From the NCBI RefSeq assembly GCF_019469425.1, contig NZ_CP048272.1, positions 1,674,001 through 1,738,000 of the forward strand: a stretch of DNA of 64,000 nucleotides, in the 5' to 3' direction. Under the pieces are notes generated by a model. That model was not told the origin of the DNA, ran no database searches, and worked only from the letters and a program-made list of their open reading frames with translations. Numbering within the stretch: position 1 is the stretch's first letter; each line of letters starts with the position of its first letter. Below, piece after piece: positions 44,590-55,132 of this stretch. Both the position numbers and the translations under genes were made by a program. This DNA comes from Bifidobacterium asteroides. GTDB taxonomy: Bacteria > Actinomycetota > Actinomycetes > Actinomycetales > Bifidobacteriaceae.

Positions 44590-44708
44590 CCGCTTCCCAT
44601 CACTTAGTCATGGCGGCCCCCGAACCCGGGCACCGATAATTCCTTAAGCACTGTATTCCCGCCGTCGCGCCCTGACAAGACCCTTGGGCTAAATCCGAGC
44701 CTGCACAC

Positions 44709-45767
44709 TCAGGCCTCGGGGTGGAAGACCGCATCCGGCTTGGCCCCGCCTCGTGAACTGGGCGCTAGGATGGCAGCCAAGCGTTGCCTGCCCTCAGGTC
44801 CGGCCAGGGCGGCCGTGGGCCCGGCGACAGGCAGATCCAAAAATCCTCCGTTAGCCACCCTGGCTGCCTGATTGGCATCCAGGTTCAGGACAGGCATGCT
44901 CATGCGTGCCGCCTGCGCCAGACTTAGAGAGCCATCCAACATCCCCTGCCGGTCGCGGTCCGGAACCATACGACTGCGAACAACCGTCTGACCTTGTCGG
45001 TTCCGGTAGGTGTGAGGGACCACCTGACCGCCCAAAACCCTGGACGCCAGGTCGGGATCCTCCAAGTCGAACGGGCCCACACGAACCCTTCTTAGGGCGA
45101 TCAGGTAGCCGCCCAGATCCAGCCGCTCGCCCAGGTCACGAGCCAGGGCCCTGATGTAGGTGCCACTGGAGCAGGTCACCTCCACATCCGCATCGACCAC
45201 CCTGGCGCCCTGGTCGGGCAGATCTACACGGCGAAAACCAAGCAGACGGAAGGATACGATCCGAATGCGGCGGGGCTCCAGCCTGACCTCCTGGCCTGCG
45301 CGAGCCAGGTCATAGGCCCGTCTGCCCTTGACCTTGATGGCGGAGAAGGCATCTGGCACCTGGTCGATCCAGCCGGTGAAGCAATGGTCAATCAAATCCT
45401 GCAGACCCTGGGCTGTCAGTTCGTCGACCTTCTGCGCAGCTCCAGGACGCGCCGGCAGCAAATCCCCGTCCGCATCGTCCGTGTTGGTGCCCAGTCCCAG
45501 GCGCATGGTGGCACGGTAGGTTTTGTCATGGCCGACGATGACCGTCAGCAGCCGCGTAGCCTGGCCGAACCCTACGATCAGGAGGCCAGTAGCCATAGGA
45601 TCCAAGGTCCCGGCATGGCCCACGCGACGCATGCCAAGGCCAGAGCGGACGGCTGCCACCACATCATGGCTGGTTACACCGCTCGGCTTGTCAACAAGGA
45701 TGATGCCCGAGGTCGGTTCATCATGGCCAGAATCCATCACGTCCGATGACTCAGCGGTCGGCTTCAT
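44709..45767 (-). CDS. truB: tRNA pseudouridine(55) synthase TruB
   Basis: 352 residues from the ATG at 45767, chosen because AGGGG sits six bases upstream; this start overlaps rbfA by 17 bases. The catalytic Asp is in RVGHAGTLDPMATGLL, and SGIILVDKPSGVTSHDVV opens the domain. A C-terminal PUA-like domain follows. It makes pseudouridine 55 in the T loop of elongator tRNAs. Confidence 0.94.
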   Translation of the reverse strand: MKPTAESSDVMDSGHDEPTSGIILVDKPSGVTSHDVVAAVRSGLGMRRVGHAGTLDPMATGLLIVGFGQATRLLTVIVGHDKTYRATMRLGLGTNTDDADGDLLPARPGAAQKVDELTAQGLQDLIDHCFTGWIDQVPDAFSAIKVKGRRAYDLARAGQEVRLEPRRIRIVSFRLLGFRRVDLPDQGARVVDADVEVTCSSGTYIRALARDLGERLDLGGYLIALRRVRVGPFDLEDPDLASRVLGGQVVPHTYRNRQGQTVVRSRMVPDRDRQGMLDGSLSLAQAARMSMPVLNLDANQAARVANGGFLDLPVAGPTAALAGPEGRQRLAAILAPSSRGGAKPDAVFHPEA

Positions 45768-46254
45768 CCGCATCCCCTGCCGCAGGTTCGTCAGGGACGG
45801 AGCCTGACTCATCGGTCTTTTCTTCATCGTCATGCCTATATGGATCGGGGTCGCCGGCATAGCTGGCATTGACTCGCGCCTTGGCCATGGCCTCGTCCCG
45901 ATGACGGGCCGCGGTCAGCACATCCTCAATCTCGGTAGCCTCGGCAGGCACCTCATCGTAGATGAAGCGCAAGGTAGGCGTCAGCCGCAGACCGGCCCGA
46001 GCACCGACAAGGGTGCGCAGCCTGCCGGAGGCCTGCCTCAGGGCCTGCTGGGCACGCTTGCGTTCCCCGGCCTCGTGTCCGGACCGGCCCAGCTGAGTCC
46101 AGTAGATCTTGGCTATCTGCAGATCGTTGGTGACCCGAACCTCAGTGACGGTGACCCCTGCCAGGCGCTTGTCGTGCATCTGGGACTCCAGCGCAGAGGC
46201 CACAACCCGTTGTATCAGGGCTGCTATGCGTACAGCGCGGGGATTTCCAGCCAT
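45751..46254 (-). CDS. rbfA: 30S ribosome-binding factor RbfA
   Basis: 167 residues from the ATG at 46254 (AAAGGA six bases upstream); in-frame readings to 46377 lack family sequence. The KH-like fold is seen in NPRAVRIAALIQRVVASALES, VTVTEVRVTNDLQIAKIYWTQL and LTPTLRFIYDEVPAEATEIEDVL. The C-terminal tail is acidic and Ser/Glu-rich. It helps 16S 5' maturation and cold adaptation. The 3' end overlaps the truB start. Confidence 0.94.
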   Translation of the reverse strand: MAGNPRAVRIAALIQRVVASALESQMHDKRLAGVTVTEVRVTNDLQIAKIYWTQLGRSGHEAGERKRAQQALRQASGRLRTLVGARAGLRLTPTLRFIYDEVPAEATEIEDVLTAARHRDEAMAKARVNASYAGDPDPYRHDDEEKTDESGSVPDEPAAGDADEADR

Positions 46255-46303
46255 CATGATTCCTTTCTCGAACCGTCCATGACCAATCTTTGCATTCATG
46301 GAC

Positions 46304-46341
46304 ATCCGCCCCGGCCGGGGAGTACCCGGACCGGGGCGGAT
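46304..46341 (-). promoter_or_regulatory. Stable hairpin between infB and rbfA
   Basis: ATCCGCCCCGG (46304-46314) pairs with CCGGGGCGGAT (46331-46341), with a further CCGGG/CCCGG step inside. There is no T-run. It may set the ratio of infB to rbfA message or mark a processing site. Confidence 0.5.
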
Positions 46342-46383
46342 CGCCATGGACCCTCCGACATGTGGTCGGATGGTCAACAGGTC

Positions 46384-49155
46384 CTACTTACGTTCCACTT
46401 CCTGCATCTCGTAGGTCTCGATGATGTCGCCCACCTCGATGTCGTTGAAGGAGCCCAGGTTGATACCAGCCTCGTAGCCTTCGGACACCTCGTTGACGTC
46501 GTCCTTGAACCGACGCAGGGAGGAGATCTCCAAGTCGTTGATGGTGACCACCCCGTTGCGGGCAATGCGAGCCTTGGTGCCCCGCTTGACGGTGCCGTCC
46601 TGGACCATGACGCCCGCGATGTTGCCGAACTTGGAGGAGCGGAAGATCTCGCGGATCTCGGAGTGGGAGGTGGTGACCTCCTCGTACTCCGGCTTGAGCA
46701 TGCCCTTGAGCGCAGCCTCGATGTCTTCGATGGCATTGTAGATGACCGAGTAGTACTTGATCTCCACACCCTCGCGGTCGGCCAGGTCCTGGACCTGCCT
46801 GTTGGGCCGGACGTTGAAGCCGATGATGACGGCCTTGTCGACCGTAGCCAGGTTGACATCGTTCTGGGTGATAGCGCCCACGCCCCGGTGGATGACCTGG
46901 ATCCCGACCTCGTCGGAGACCTCGATCTTCATCAGGGAGTCTTCCAGGGCCTCGACCGAGCCGGAGGAGTCGCCCTTGATGACAATGTTGAGCATGTCCA
47001 CCTCGGACTTGGCGAACTGCTCCTTCAGGCTCTCCAGAGAGACCACCTTGCGGCGCTTGGCGAGCTGGGCGGCACGGGCCGAAGCCTCACGCTTCTCGGC
47101 AATCTGACGAGCAGTGCGGTCGTCGGGAGCGACCAGGAAGAGGTCGCCGGCGGTAGGCACCGAGGTAAGACCCAGCACCTGGACGGGCGTGGAAGGACCG
47201 GCAGCATCCATCTGCCGGCCGTTCTCGTCCAGCATGGCGCGCACACGGCCATAGGCCGATCCAGCCACAATGGCATCGCCCACATGCAAGGTCCCCTGCT
47301 GGACCAGCACAGTGGCCACAGCTCCACGTCCCTTGTCCAGACGGGCCTCGACCGTGGCGCCGCGAGCGTCCATGTCAGGGTTGGCCCGAAGGTCAAGGTC
47401 TGCATCGGCAGTCAGCAGGACGGCCTCCAGGAGCTTGTCCACATTGGTGCCCAGCTTGGCAGAGATGTCGACGAACATGGTGTCGCCACCGTACTCTTCG
47501 GATACCAGCCCGAACTCAGTCAGCTGGCCACGCACCTTCTGGGGGTTGGCCCCCTCGACATCAATCTTGTTGACAGCCACCACGATGGGTACATGGGCGG
47601 CCTGTGCATGGTTGATGGCCTCCACGGTCTGCGGCATAACGCCGTCGTCCGCAGCCACCACCAGGATAGCCACATCGGTCAGCTCAGCACCACGGGCACG
47701 CATGGCCGTAAAGGCCTCGTGGCCAGGGGTGTCCAGGAAGGTGATCTTGCGATCCTCCCCGTCCAGGGTGACTGTGGCCTGGTAGGCCCCGATGCGCTGG
47801 GTGATGCCCCCAGCCTCCTTGGTGGTCGTGTTGGTCTTGCGAATGGTGTCCAGCAGCCGGGTCTTGCCGTGGTCGACATGGCCCATGACCGTGACCACCG
47901 GGGGCCTGGGCTGCAGGTTCTTGTCATCCTGGTCCTCACGTTCTTCGTCCAGGTTGATGTCGAACTGCTGAAGGAGCTCCTTGTCCTCCTCCTCGGCGGA
48001 GACGATGCGGATCTTCCACCCGATCTCGTCGCCCAGAATCTGGAATGTGGCCTCATCCAGGGACTGGGTGGCCGTAGCCATCTCGCCCAGGTGGAAGAGC
48101 ACCGTGACCAAGGCAGCAGGGTTGACATTGATCTTGTCGGCCAGGTCAGCCAAGGTCGCGCCCTGACGAAGTTTGACGGTACGTCCATTGCCCGCGGGGA
48201 TGCGCACACCGCCGATGACGGGTGCCTTCATCTCCTGGAATTCATGCCTCTTGGCCATCCGATTCTTGCGGGCCTTGGAGGACTTGCCTCCCTGGCGACC
48301 GAATGCTCCAGCAGCGCCGCCGCGACCGCGACCACCACGGCCTGAACCGCCGCGGAAGCCGCCTGAGGGCGCCGACGAAGCGCCGCCGAAACGACCGCCG
48401 CCGCCCTGATGTGTCTGCTGACCTGGACGGCTATGGCCCCACTGCCCTGGACGGGCACCCTGTCCGGATCGGCCACCACGACCGTTGCGGAATCCACCCC
48501 GGCCCCTGCGGGAGTCGTTGACGGTTGGCCTGGCCATAGGATGCGGCCTGGGAATGTCCGAAGGCATAGGGGCCTTCATCCCCTGTTTGCGGCTGAAAGG
48601 ATTGTTGCCTGGACGAGGCGTGGATGCCCCCGGCCTTGCGCCATGCCGCATCGCCGCAGCGTTGGAACCGCCGGAACGGCCGTTGTTGCGCGAGCCTTGG
48701 GGGCCGGGCCTGCCCATGGCTGAAGGCTTGGGCCCACGGGACTGGTTGCGCCGCTCATGCTCGTTGCGGCTGCCCTGGGAGGCACCGGGCTTGGGGAAGC
48801 GGCCACCAGGACGCTGCTGACCCCGTGGCGCCTCGCCGTCGTCCGAGGGCCGGTGGTTCTGTCCGGGCTTGGGCCCAGGTGTGGACTGCTGGGTGCCGCC
48901 GGACTGCGAACGGCCATGCAGACCCTGGCCGCCTCCATGATCAGGGCTGCCGGGGCGGGCATTTCGTGCAGCGGCCTGACCAGCGTCGCCCTGTCCCTTT
49001 TGAGGGAAAGCGTTCTTGAGTCGACGAACCACAGGGGCCTCGACAGTAGAGGATGCGGACTTGACGAACTCGCCCATGTCCTTCAATTTCGCCAGAACAG
49101 TCTTGCTGTCTACGCCAAATTCCTTGGCCAGCTCATACACGCGTGCTTTGGGCAC
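46384..49155 (-). CDS. infB: Translation initiation factor IF-2
   Basis: 923 residues. The N-terminal IF2_N domain ([20 protein letters not shown]) is followed by a Gly/Arg/Pro/Gln-rich disordered stretch (about 70-300) with several arginine-glycine repeats, then a second IF2_N domain and the GTPase domain (G1 [20 protein letters not shown]). Domains II to IV follow. The start is GTG with GGAGAAAG upstream. It directs fMet-tRNA to the 30S subunit. Confidence 0.97.
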   Translation of the reverse strand: MPKARVYELAKEFGVDSKTVLAKLKDMGEFVKSASSTVEAPVVRRLKNAFPQKGQGDAGQAAARNARPGSPDHGGGQGLHGRSQSGGTQQSTPGPKPGQNHRPSDDGEAPRGQQRPGGRFPKPGASQGSRNEHERRNQSRGPKPSAMGRPGPQGSRNNGRSGGSNAAAMRHGARPGASTPRPGNNPFSRKQGMKAPMPSDIPRPHPMARPTVNDSRRGRGGFRNGRGGRSGQGARPGQWGHSRPGQQTHQGGGGRFGGASSAPSGGFRGGSGRGGRGRGGAAGAFGRQGGKSSKARKNRMAKRHEFQEMKAPVIGGVRIPAGNGRTVKLRQGATLADLADKINVNPAALVTVLFHLGEMATATQSLDEATFQILGDEIGWKIRIVSAEEEDKELLQQFDINLDEEREDQDDKNLQPRPPVVTVMGHVDHGKTRLLDTIRKTNTTTKEAGGITQRIGAYQATVTLDGEDRKITFLDTPGHEAFTAMRARGAELTDVAILVVAADDGVMPQTVEAINHAQAAHVPIVVAVNKIDVEGANPQKVRGQLTEFGLVSEEYGGDTMFVDISAKLGTNVDKLLEAVLLTADADLDLRANPDMDARGATVEARLDKGRGAVATVLVQQGTLHVGDAIVAGSAYGRVRAMLDENGRQMDAAGPSTPVQVLGLTSVPTAGDLFLVAPDDRTARQIAEKREASARAAQLAKRRKVVSLESLKEQFAKSEVDMLNIVIKGDSSGSVEALEDSLMKIEVSDEVGIQVIHRGVGAITQNDVNLATVDKAVIIGFNVRPNRQVQDLADREGVEIKYYSVIYNAIEDIEAALKGMLKPEYEEVTTSHSEIREIFRSSKFGNIAGVMVQDGTVKRGTKARIARNGVVTINDLEISSLRRFKDDVNEVSEGYEAGINLGSFNDIEVGDIIETYEMQEVERK

Positions 49156-49338
49156 TTACTTTCTCCTTACCGGACCGCGCGTATGACCGGCGCGATCACT
49201 CTTTGATGACGGCGAACATATCCTGTCTCATCGTGCGACCATGATCGTGTTACCTCGTCTCTGTGCCGGGGCCGACGGCATGAACCACCGGACTCGGAAT
49301 ACTGGGTCCAGCATACTCGCGTCGTCGGATGTTTGCTC

Positions 49339-50397
49339 TCAGGCGTCTTCTCCAGCAGCCGAAGCCGTTTGCGCCTGCAGCTCACGCAATTTTTGCTGGT
49401 GGGCCTCCTCGGACTCGATGCCAATCTTCCAGCCGGTCAGCTTGGCGGCCAGACGGGCATTCTGGCCCTCTTTGCCAATGGCCAGGGAGAGCTGGGCGTC
49501 CTTGATGAAGGCAATGGCCGTGCGGTTGGACTCGCTGACGATCTGCACCTGGCGGACCACAGCCGGAGACAAGGCCGCAGCCACAAACTCGGCAGGATCC
49601 TTGGACCAGTCCACAATGTCGATCTTCTCAGGTCCAAGATTCTCCATGACGGCACGGACGCGAGCGCCCGCCGGGCCGATCAGCGCGCCCTTGGGATTGA
49701 CCCCCTTGGTGTTGGCACGGACCGCGATCTTGGTTCTGGCCCCGGCTTCACGAGCAATGGCCATGATGGAGACCGCACCGGAGACCAGCTCAGGCACCTC
49801 CCGCTCAAAGAGGCGGCGAACCAGCTCCGGGTGGGAACGCGACACGATGATTTCCGGCCCCTTGAGCCCACGGGAGACATTGACCACGTAGACGCGAATC
49901 CGCTGGCCGTGCCGGTAATGCTCTCCAGGCACCTGCTCGCGGCGGGGCAGAATGGCCTCGACATTATCTACAGCCACATGCACATTGCCAGGATCGCTGG
50001 CATCCTGCTGCACGACTCCGGTGATCAGATGGCCCTTCTGACCCGAGAAAGCCCCGAAGACCCGCTCGTCATCGGCCTGGCGGAAGAGCTGGCGGATGAC
50101 CTGGCGGGCTGTGGAAGCCGCCAGCCGATCGAAGTCCTTCGGTGTGTCGTCGTATTCCTCGCCCAGATCATATCCTGGTTCGGACTCTTCGGGGGTGGCC
50201 TCACGAGGAATTTCATCCTGTGCCCAGATGGTAAAAGTACCCGCACGTTCGTCCAGCTCCACCCGTGCATGTTTGGCTGCGTGAGGCGACTTCTGGTAGG
50301 CCAGAAGAAGAGCCTCGCTCAGTGCTTGATCCAAGGTCTCGGCATCAATCCCTTGTTCGTGTGCCAGCTGATGAATTTCAGCCAGGTCCAGTTCCAT
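49339..50397 (-). CDS. nusA: Transcription termination/antitermination factor NusA
   Basis: 352 residues, short like other actinobacterial NusA, lacking the C-terminal acidic repeats of E. coli. Order: N-terminal polymerase-binding domain, S1 (EQVPGEHYRHGQRIRVYVVNVS), KH1 (ISRSHPELVRRLFEREVPE) and KH2 (GPAGARVRAVMENLGPEKIDIV). The ATG is preceded by GGAGGTC. First gene of the translation operon. No ylxR is seen between it and infB. Confidence 0.95.
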   Translation of the reverse strand: MELDLAEIHQLAHEQGIDAETLDQALSEALLLAYQKSPHAAKHARVELDERAGTFTIWAQDEIPREATPEESEPGYDLGEEYDDTPKDFDRLAASTARQVIRQLFRQADDERVFGAFSGQKGHLITGVVQQDASDPGNVHVAVDNVEAILPRREQVPGEHYRHGQRIRVYVVNVSRGLKGPEIIVSRSHPELVRRLFEREVPELVSGAVSIMAIAREAGARTKIAVRANTKGVNPKGALIGPAGARVRAVMENLGPEKIDIVDWSKDPAEFVAAALSPAVVRQVQIVSESNRTAIAFIKDAQLSLAIGKEGQNARLAAKLTGWKIGIESEEAHQQKLRELQAQTASAAGEDA

Positions 50398-50468
50398 GTC
50401 AAGACCTCCTATGAAGTTATTCAGGCCGCGCTTCTTTTAGTCTGCAATGTCTACTATTCTAGCCTTTC

Positions 50469-51350
50469 ATGCAGACACAGCCGGTTCCTGAATACCAAGG
50501 GTGGGCGAGTCGTAGGCCAGCGATCCTGGCGCGACGGATGAGAGCCGGCATCACAGTGCTTCTGCTGGCTGTCACAATCTCAGGATGCACACCCTCAGCC
50601 GTGCACGTCAGTCAGCACGATCCCAATAATCTCCGTCCTACTGCCTGCGAACAGGCATGGACGCAAGCCAAGCAGCCAGAACGACTTCAAAAGAACAAGG
50701 CCGACAACCGAGCCCAGGCCTGGATCAAAGCGGCCCGCGAGTGCCCTGCCAGGCTGGATGAAGCCACAGTGCACGCAGCCCAGGCTTTGACGGCATCCCA
50801 AGGCGGGCAGGCCAATCGTCAAACGGCTATGCTCAGACTGGTCCAGGCTGCACAACGGTTGGATCCGCTGTCCAAGGCGCTGCCCGTCGAATTGGCCGAT
50901 CAGGCCATCACAGGCGAAGACCGTTCCGGATTCGAACTTTCGGTCCTCGCGGCCCGTAAGACGGATGCCGCATGGATGCTCACCCTAGCCGATGCGCACA
51001 CTGCGGCCGCGCAGATTCTGGTCGGCCACACCAAGCACGATCCTCGACAGGGGGTGTATCCCACCACTGATCTGCTGGCTCACCCTGACGAGTCCATCGA
51101 CCCCGCCAACGGAATACAGACACCTACCCCTGCCCTGATCGAGATGGATACGGCCCGGACCCTTCTGGCCGTGGGGAGGAAACTGAACGGCTCCTCAGGC
51201 ACCATACGGACTGATGCCAGCCAGAACGCGAAAAGCCGCCAGCAGTCCACATCGGCCCTGGTCGATATGATCGTAGCCCACTTGTTCATGGCCATGAACC
51301 TCGGCTACCCGGCTACTTCGTCAGCCCTCCTGCAGGCACCAAAACACTGA
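50469..51350 (+). CDS. Putative lipoprotein, unknown function
   Basis: 293 residues. A signal peptide of about 30 residues ends in the lipobox TISGCTPS, so it should be a membrane lipoprotein. The mature part is helical, with many Ala, Gln and Asn residues and no recognised domain. It is divergent from nusA over about 70 bases; its early reading (MQTQPVPEYQGW) has no clear ribosome binding site, and a later start at 50535 (MRAGITVLLL) would also leave a full signal peptide. Confidence 0.72.
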   Translation: MQTQPVPEYQGWASRRPAILARRMRAGITVLLLAVTISGCTPSAVHVSQHDPNNLRPTACEQAWTQAKQPERLQKNKADNRAQAWIKAARECPARLDEATVHAAQALTASQGGQANRQTAMLRLVQAAQRLDPLSKALPVELADQAITGEDRSGFELSVLAARKTDAAWMLTLADAHTAAAQILVGHTKHDPRQGVYPTTDLLAHPDESIDPANGIQTPTPALIEMDTARTLLAVGRKLNGSSGTIRTDASQNAKSRQQSTSALVDMIVAHLFMAMNLGYPATSSALLQAPKH

Positions 51351-51848
51351 CTTCTAGGACAGGCCGGCCCACCCATGGGTTGCGCTGATCGCACTCGCAA
51401 GCTTTCTCATCTGTATATACGAGCAACCCTGGCAAGTCATGCCCAAACCTGTCCAATGGCGAAGATCGACCATCCAACAGAACTAATTCACTATCGCTTA
51501 CTGCAGATTTCACAAACTGTACGGGTGACGTCAAAGGCTCGGGTGGTGATATTATAGAACGTGTTCTATAGGAGCATTCCTTAGGAACGCGGGGGGTATA
51601 AACCCGTGCAATGTAGGAGGCGACTGGTGCTGACTACCATATCGCCTTCTGCATTGGACGGTCTTTTATTTGCTCAGCATCAAAGCTCATGGCCATGCCA
51701 GACTGCCTGCGGTATTACGTCGCGTGGCCAGCCACATTGCATGTCCGGCAACCGCTACAACATTGCCGGAAATGCATCGCTAATTATGCCAGGCACCCGA
51801 CTCAGCCGGCAAACCGGCATCGAGCTGAAAAGATGCGGCCGTCCTTGT
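51351..51848. other. Hairpin-rich intergenic region (498 bases)
   Basis: No convincing gene. It holds four inverted repeats: ATAGAAC/GTTCTAT (51554-51569), a 15-bp stem with two G-T pairs (51608-51659), a 14-bp stem with one mismatch around TCCGGCAA/TTGCCGGA (about 51739-51777), and GCCGG/CCGGC (about 51807-51821). A -10-like TATAGA lies in the first repeat. A GTG frame at about 51629 behind AGGAGG runs 76 codons but has no family and overlies the stem. It lies at the 3' side of the alpha-xylosidase gene. Confidence 0.6.
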
Positions 51849-54269
51849 TCAATCTGCTGACAGAACCAGACGCCCGTTCCAGGAAGGCTTCCACTCGCCC
51901 ACCCCCAGGCAGCCAGTGAATTCCCGCCCGTCCGAGGAAGTGATAGTTACTGCACTTCCCGAGCGTTCCGCCTGAAAAACAAGGCTGCTTCCATCTTCCT
52001 CGCTTACCGTCGCAGTGGCTCTTCCGTCGTGAGCAAGGAAAACTGAGACCTGGGAATCGGTTCCATATGCATATTCGGTCGATTCCTGTCCCTGGCGAGT
52101 GACCAAAACAGTGCCATCACGCACCCAGAGCGGAACCGTGTCGAAGCCATGCTTTTCATGCATCCACTGGCCGGACTGTCGGCAGTCCACCTGGCGGCCG
52201 GTGAACCAATCCGTCCATACCCCCTGGGGCAGGTAGTATTCCACATCACCCGTGTACGAGAAGACCGGCGCCACCAAAAGCGATGGCCCCAGCATATACT
52301 GTCGGTCGCAATCCAGCGCCGTCCTGTCGTCAGGGAACTCCATGAACATGGAACGCATGACCGGGACGCCGTGCTCGTGTGCACCAAGTCCGACCTGGTA
52401 CAGGTACGGCATCATGGATATCTTCAACCTGGTGAACTTTCTCAGCACGTTCACTGCGGTCTGCTCAGGGGGATTGACTACTCCCCTGCGCTCATCCTCC
52501 TCATCGAAGAGCCAAGGGACTCTGTAGACGGTAGAGCCGTGCAGCCTGGAGTGAGAGGAGAGCAGGCCGAAAGCTATCCACCGTTTATAAACAGCAGGGT
52601 CAGGCCTCGCTCCTTCAAAACCGCCGATATCGTGGCTCCAGAAACCAAAACCGGAACTTGCCAGCGACAGGCCAGCCCGCAAAGTCTGTGCCATGCCATT
52701 GAAGGTGGACTCACAGTCACCACCCCAATGAACGGGTTGCTGTTGGCCTCCCACCGTGGCAGATCGGGCATACAGGCAGGCCTGCCCCTTTCCGTACACC
52801 TCTTCGATGGCCTGGAAGACGGTCTGATTATATAGTTGCGTATACCAGTTATGCATGCTGGCAGGATCCGAACCATCAGACCAGACCACATCAGCAGGAA
52901 TGCGTTCACCGAAATCAGTCTTGATGGCATCTACGCCTTGCTTGAGCAGATGCTTGACTTTCTCTTTGAACCACTTGCAGGCGTCTGGATTGGTGAAATC
53001 CACCAACCCCATGCCGGCTTGCCAAAGATCGGTCTGCCATATGTCCCCGTTGGGCTTGCGAACCAGGTAGCCCTTGTCTGCGGCCTGATCAAAGAGGGCG
53101 CTTTCCTGCCCGATGTATGGATTGATCCAGACACAAACATGCAGCCCCTTCTCGCGATGGAGACGTCCCAGTGTCCCCTCTATATCAGGGAAGAAGCGTC
53201 GATCCCATTGGAGGTCGGTCCAGTGGAATTCCCTCATCCAATAGCAGTCGTAGTGAAATACGCTCAGGGGAATATGCCGCTGAGCCATGCCGTCAATCAT
53301 GGATGTGACGGTCTTCTCGTCATATTTTGTGGTGAAGGATGTGGTCAGCCAGAGTCCATATGACCAGGCAGGGACCATGGCCGGACAACCCACCAAGGCC
53401 GTGTATCGTTCCAGGATTCGTTCGGGATTCGGCCCAGCAATCAGATAGAAGTCCAGAGCCTCGCCGGGCACGCTAAACTGCACGGTCTCCGTGTTCTCCG
53501 TGGCCACTTCGAAGGAGACATGTCCGCGGTTGTTGACCAGAACACCATAACCTTTGCTGGTCATGTAGAAGGGAATGTCCTTGTAGCCTTGTCCGCTGGC
53601 TGTGCCCCCATCTTCATTCCAGATGTCTATACTCTGCCCGTTCTTCAGATATGGGCCAAACCTTTCGCCAAAGCCGTAGACTCTTTCCCCGACCGACAGT
53701 CCAAGCTGAATGGCAGTGAAAACCGGAGATTCATCATAGGCCCTGGCCGTGGGCGCTACGCCGAACTCCCCCGCCGGTTGCGTACTTACGGCAGCGTCGG
53801 GAGCCAAAGCGAACCTTGCCAGAGACTTGCCCCTGGCATGGGTGAGCTCCTTGCCCTCACATGCAAAAGCCATATCGAAGACAGGTCCCTTGGTCATGGT
53901 CAGACTCAGATTGCTTGAAGCCAGAGTCACCGAAGCCCCATCTTCTCCGACCTCCCCGTCGCCAGCGCCTTGGGCACTAGCCTTCACGAATCCGGAACTC
54001 GAATCCTGTTCGTGAACAGGGAAGCCCGGACAGGTCCTGGTCCCCTTCCAATGGGTTGCCTGCACTCGGATAATTCCTTCAGCAGGCGAAGTGGCATGGA
54101 TTCTGAAGGTCGGCAGGTTCAAAGTGTCGGCCCGGCCGGCCACAACCCTCGTCGCAGCCAGGACATCGATGCTCCTCCCATCTGGCCTCACCGATAATTC
54201 ATAGGGAGAACGTGCGTAGAGAGCCTCGACGCCTGGCCGAGTCAGCCAATATCCATCGGTGAACTTCAT
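51849..54269 (-). CDS. GH31 alpha-xylosidase (YicI type)
   Basis: 806 residues. The YicI-style catalytic motif KTDFGERIPAD supplies nucleophile Asp452, and HWGGDCES supplies acid/base Asp518. FHYDCYWMREFHWTDLQWD matches the substrate-binding loop that in YicI-like enzymes prefers xylose at the non-reducing end. N-terminal beta-sandwich and (beta/alpha)8 barrel are of normal length. No signal peptide, so it is cytoplasmic and works on imported oligosaccharides such as isoprimeverose from xyloglucan. The start is one base after the permease stop. The substrate is inferred from the subfamily signature. Confidence 0.85.
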   Translation of the reverse strand: MKFTDGYWLTRPGVEALYARSPYELSVRPDGRSIDVLAATRVVAGRADTLNLPTFRIHATSPAEGIIRVQATHWKGTRTCPGFPVHEQDSSSGFVKASAQGAGDGEVGEDGASVTLASSNLSLTMTKGPVFDMAFACEGKELTHARGKSLARFALAPDAAVSTQPAGEFGVAPTARAYDESPVFTAIQLGLSVGERVYGFGERFGPYLKNGQSIDIWNEDGGTASGQGYKDIPFYMTSKGYGVLVNNRGHVSFEVATENTETVQFSVPGEALDFYLIAGPNPERILERYTALVGCPAMVPAWSYGLWLTTSFTTKYDEKTVTSMIDGMAQRHIPLSVFHYDCYWMREFHWTDLQWDRRFFPDIEGTLGRLHREKGLHVCVWINPYIGQESALFDQAADKGYLVRKPNGDIWQTDLWQAGMGLVDFTNPDACKWFKEKVKHLLKQGVDAIKTDFGERIPADVVWSDGSDPASMHNWYTQLYNQTVFQAIEEVYGKGQACLYARSATVGGQQQPVHWGGDCESTFNGMAQTLRAGLSLASSGFGFWSHDIGGFEGARPDPAVYKRWIAFGLLSSHSRLHGSTVYRVPWLFDEEDERRGVVNPPEQTAVNVLRKFTRLKISMMPYLYQVGLGAHEHGVPVMRSMFMEFPDDRTALDCDRQYMLGPSLLVAPVFSYTGDVEYYLPQGVWTDWFTGRQVDCRQSGQWMHEKHGFDTVPLWVRDGTVLVTRQGQESTEYAYGTDSQVSVFLAHDGRATATVSEEDGSSLVFQAERSGSAVTITSSDGREFTGCLGVGEWKPSWNGRLVLSAD

Positions 54270-54270
54270 G

Positions 54271-55128
54271 CTATTTCACAGCTCCTGTAGTAATGCCCTT
54301 GGAAAGGGTTCTTTGGAAGATCAGATAGAAGATCAGCGTCGGTACGATGCTGATCAGCGAGGCCGCAGCGGTGGTGGTCACATCCATCAGCCTGTCTCCA
54401 GTCAACGACGCGATGGCGATGGGCACCGTCTGCTTGGAATTATCGATTAGGAAGGCCATGGGAATCATGTACTCATTCCAGGTCCAGATGAAGAAGAAGA
54501 CCAGCATGACATTCAACGTGGGTTTGGAGATGGGGAAGACGATGTCTTTGAGAATTCTCCACCGACTGGCCCCATCTATGGCAGCAGCTTCCAGAATGGC
54601 CTTGGGGAAGGTTCCGTAGACGCTGGACAGAAGATAGGTGCCGAACGCGCTCTGGATGACCGTAAATATGATTACGATCGACCATTGCGAGTTGTACAGG
54701 CCCATGGCCTTGAACATGATATAGAGCGGATAGAGCAGGGCTTCCTGCGGCATCATATTGGCCAACATAATCAGCAGGACGATCCAGCGCCTGCCCTTGA
54801 CGCGGCCGATGCCCAGGGCGAAGGAGTTCAGTACCGACAGTCCAACAGCCAGGAATGCCACCAGCGTGCAAATCCACATGCTGTTCCAAACTTTCTGTGG
54901 GAATCGGACTCTGGTCCAGAATTTCACTAGTCCGACAGCGCTGAATTCGTGCGGCCAGGAAAGAGGACCTGAGGCATTGTAGTCCGCCGTGGTTTTGAAG
55001 GCGTTCAGCAGAAGAACAAAAAACGGAAAGAGCATGATCAGTCCGCCGACAATCAGGAAGGCCAGGATTACCCAATCTCCTGTCGTCCGATTGTTCCGTG
55101 CTTTGGGAATCTTGCTTACAGCTGTCAT
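54271..55128 (-). CDS. Sugar ABC transporter permease (MalG type)
   Basis: 285 residues, about six membrane segments. The EAA loop is EAAAIDGASRWRILKDIVFPISKPTLNVM. It is the MalG-type partner of the permease upstream, with a four-base gap between them. It ends one base before the alpha-xylosidase. Confidence 0.93.
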   Translation of the reverse strand: MTAVSKIPKARNNRTTGDWVILAFLIVGGLIMLFPFFVLLLNAFKTTADYNASGPLSWPHEFSAVGLVKFWTRVRFPQKVWNSMWICTLVAFLAVGLSVLNSFALGIGRVKGRRWIVLLIMLANMMPQEALLYPLYIMFKAMGLYNSQWSIVIIFTVIQSAFGTYLLSSVYGTFPKAILEAAAIDGASRWRILKDIVFPISKPTLNVMLVFFFIWTWNEYMIPMAFLIDNSKQTVPIAIASLTGDRLMDVTTTAAASLISIVPTLIFYLIFQRTLSKGITTGAVK

Positions 55129-55132
55129 GGTG

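Noticed and set aside
45832-48345. 837-codon frame on + opposite infB
   Set aside because: Long antisense readings are common in high-GC genes. IF-2 on the minus strand explains the open frame; the + reading has no recognised domain.
51606-51860. 84-codon + strand frame, with a GTG start near 51629 behind AGGAGG
   Set aside because: No family, its 5' part lies over a strong stem, and it ends inside the alpha-xylosidase gene on the other strand. Kept only as part of the hairpin-rich region.
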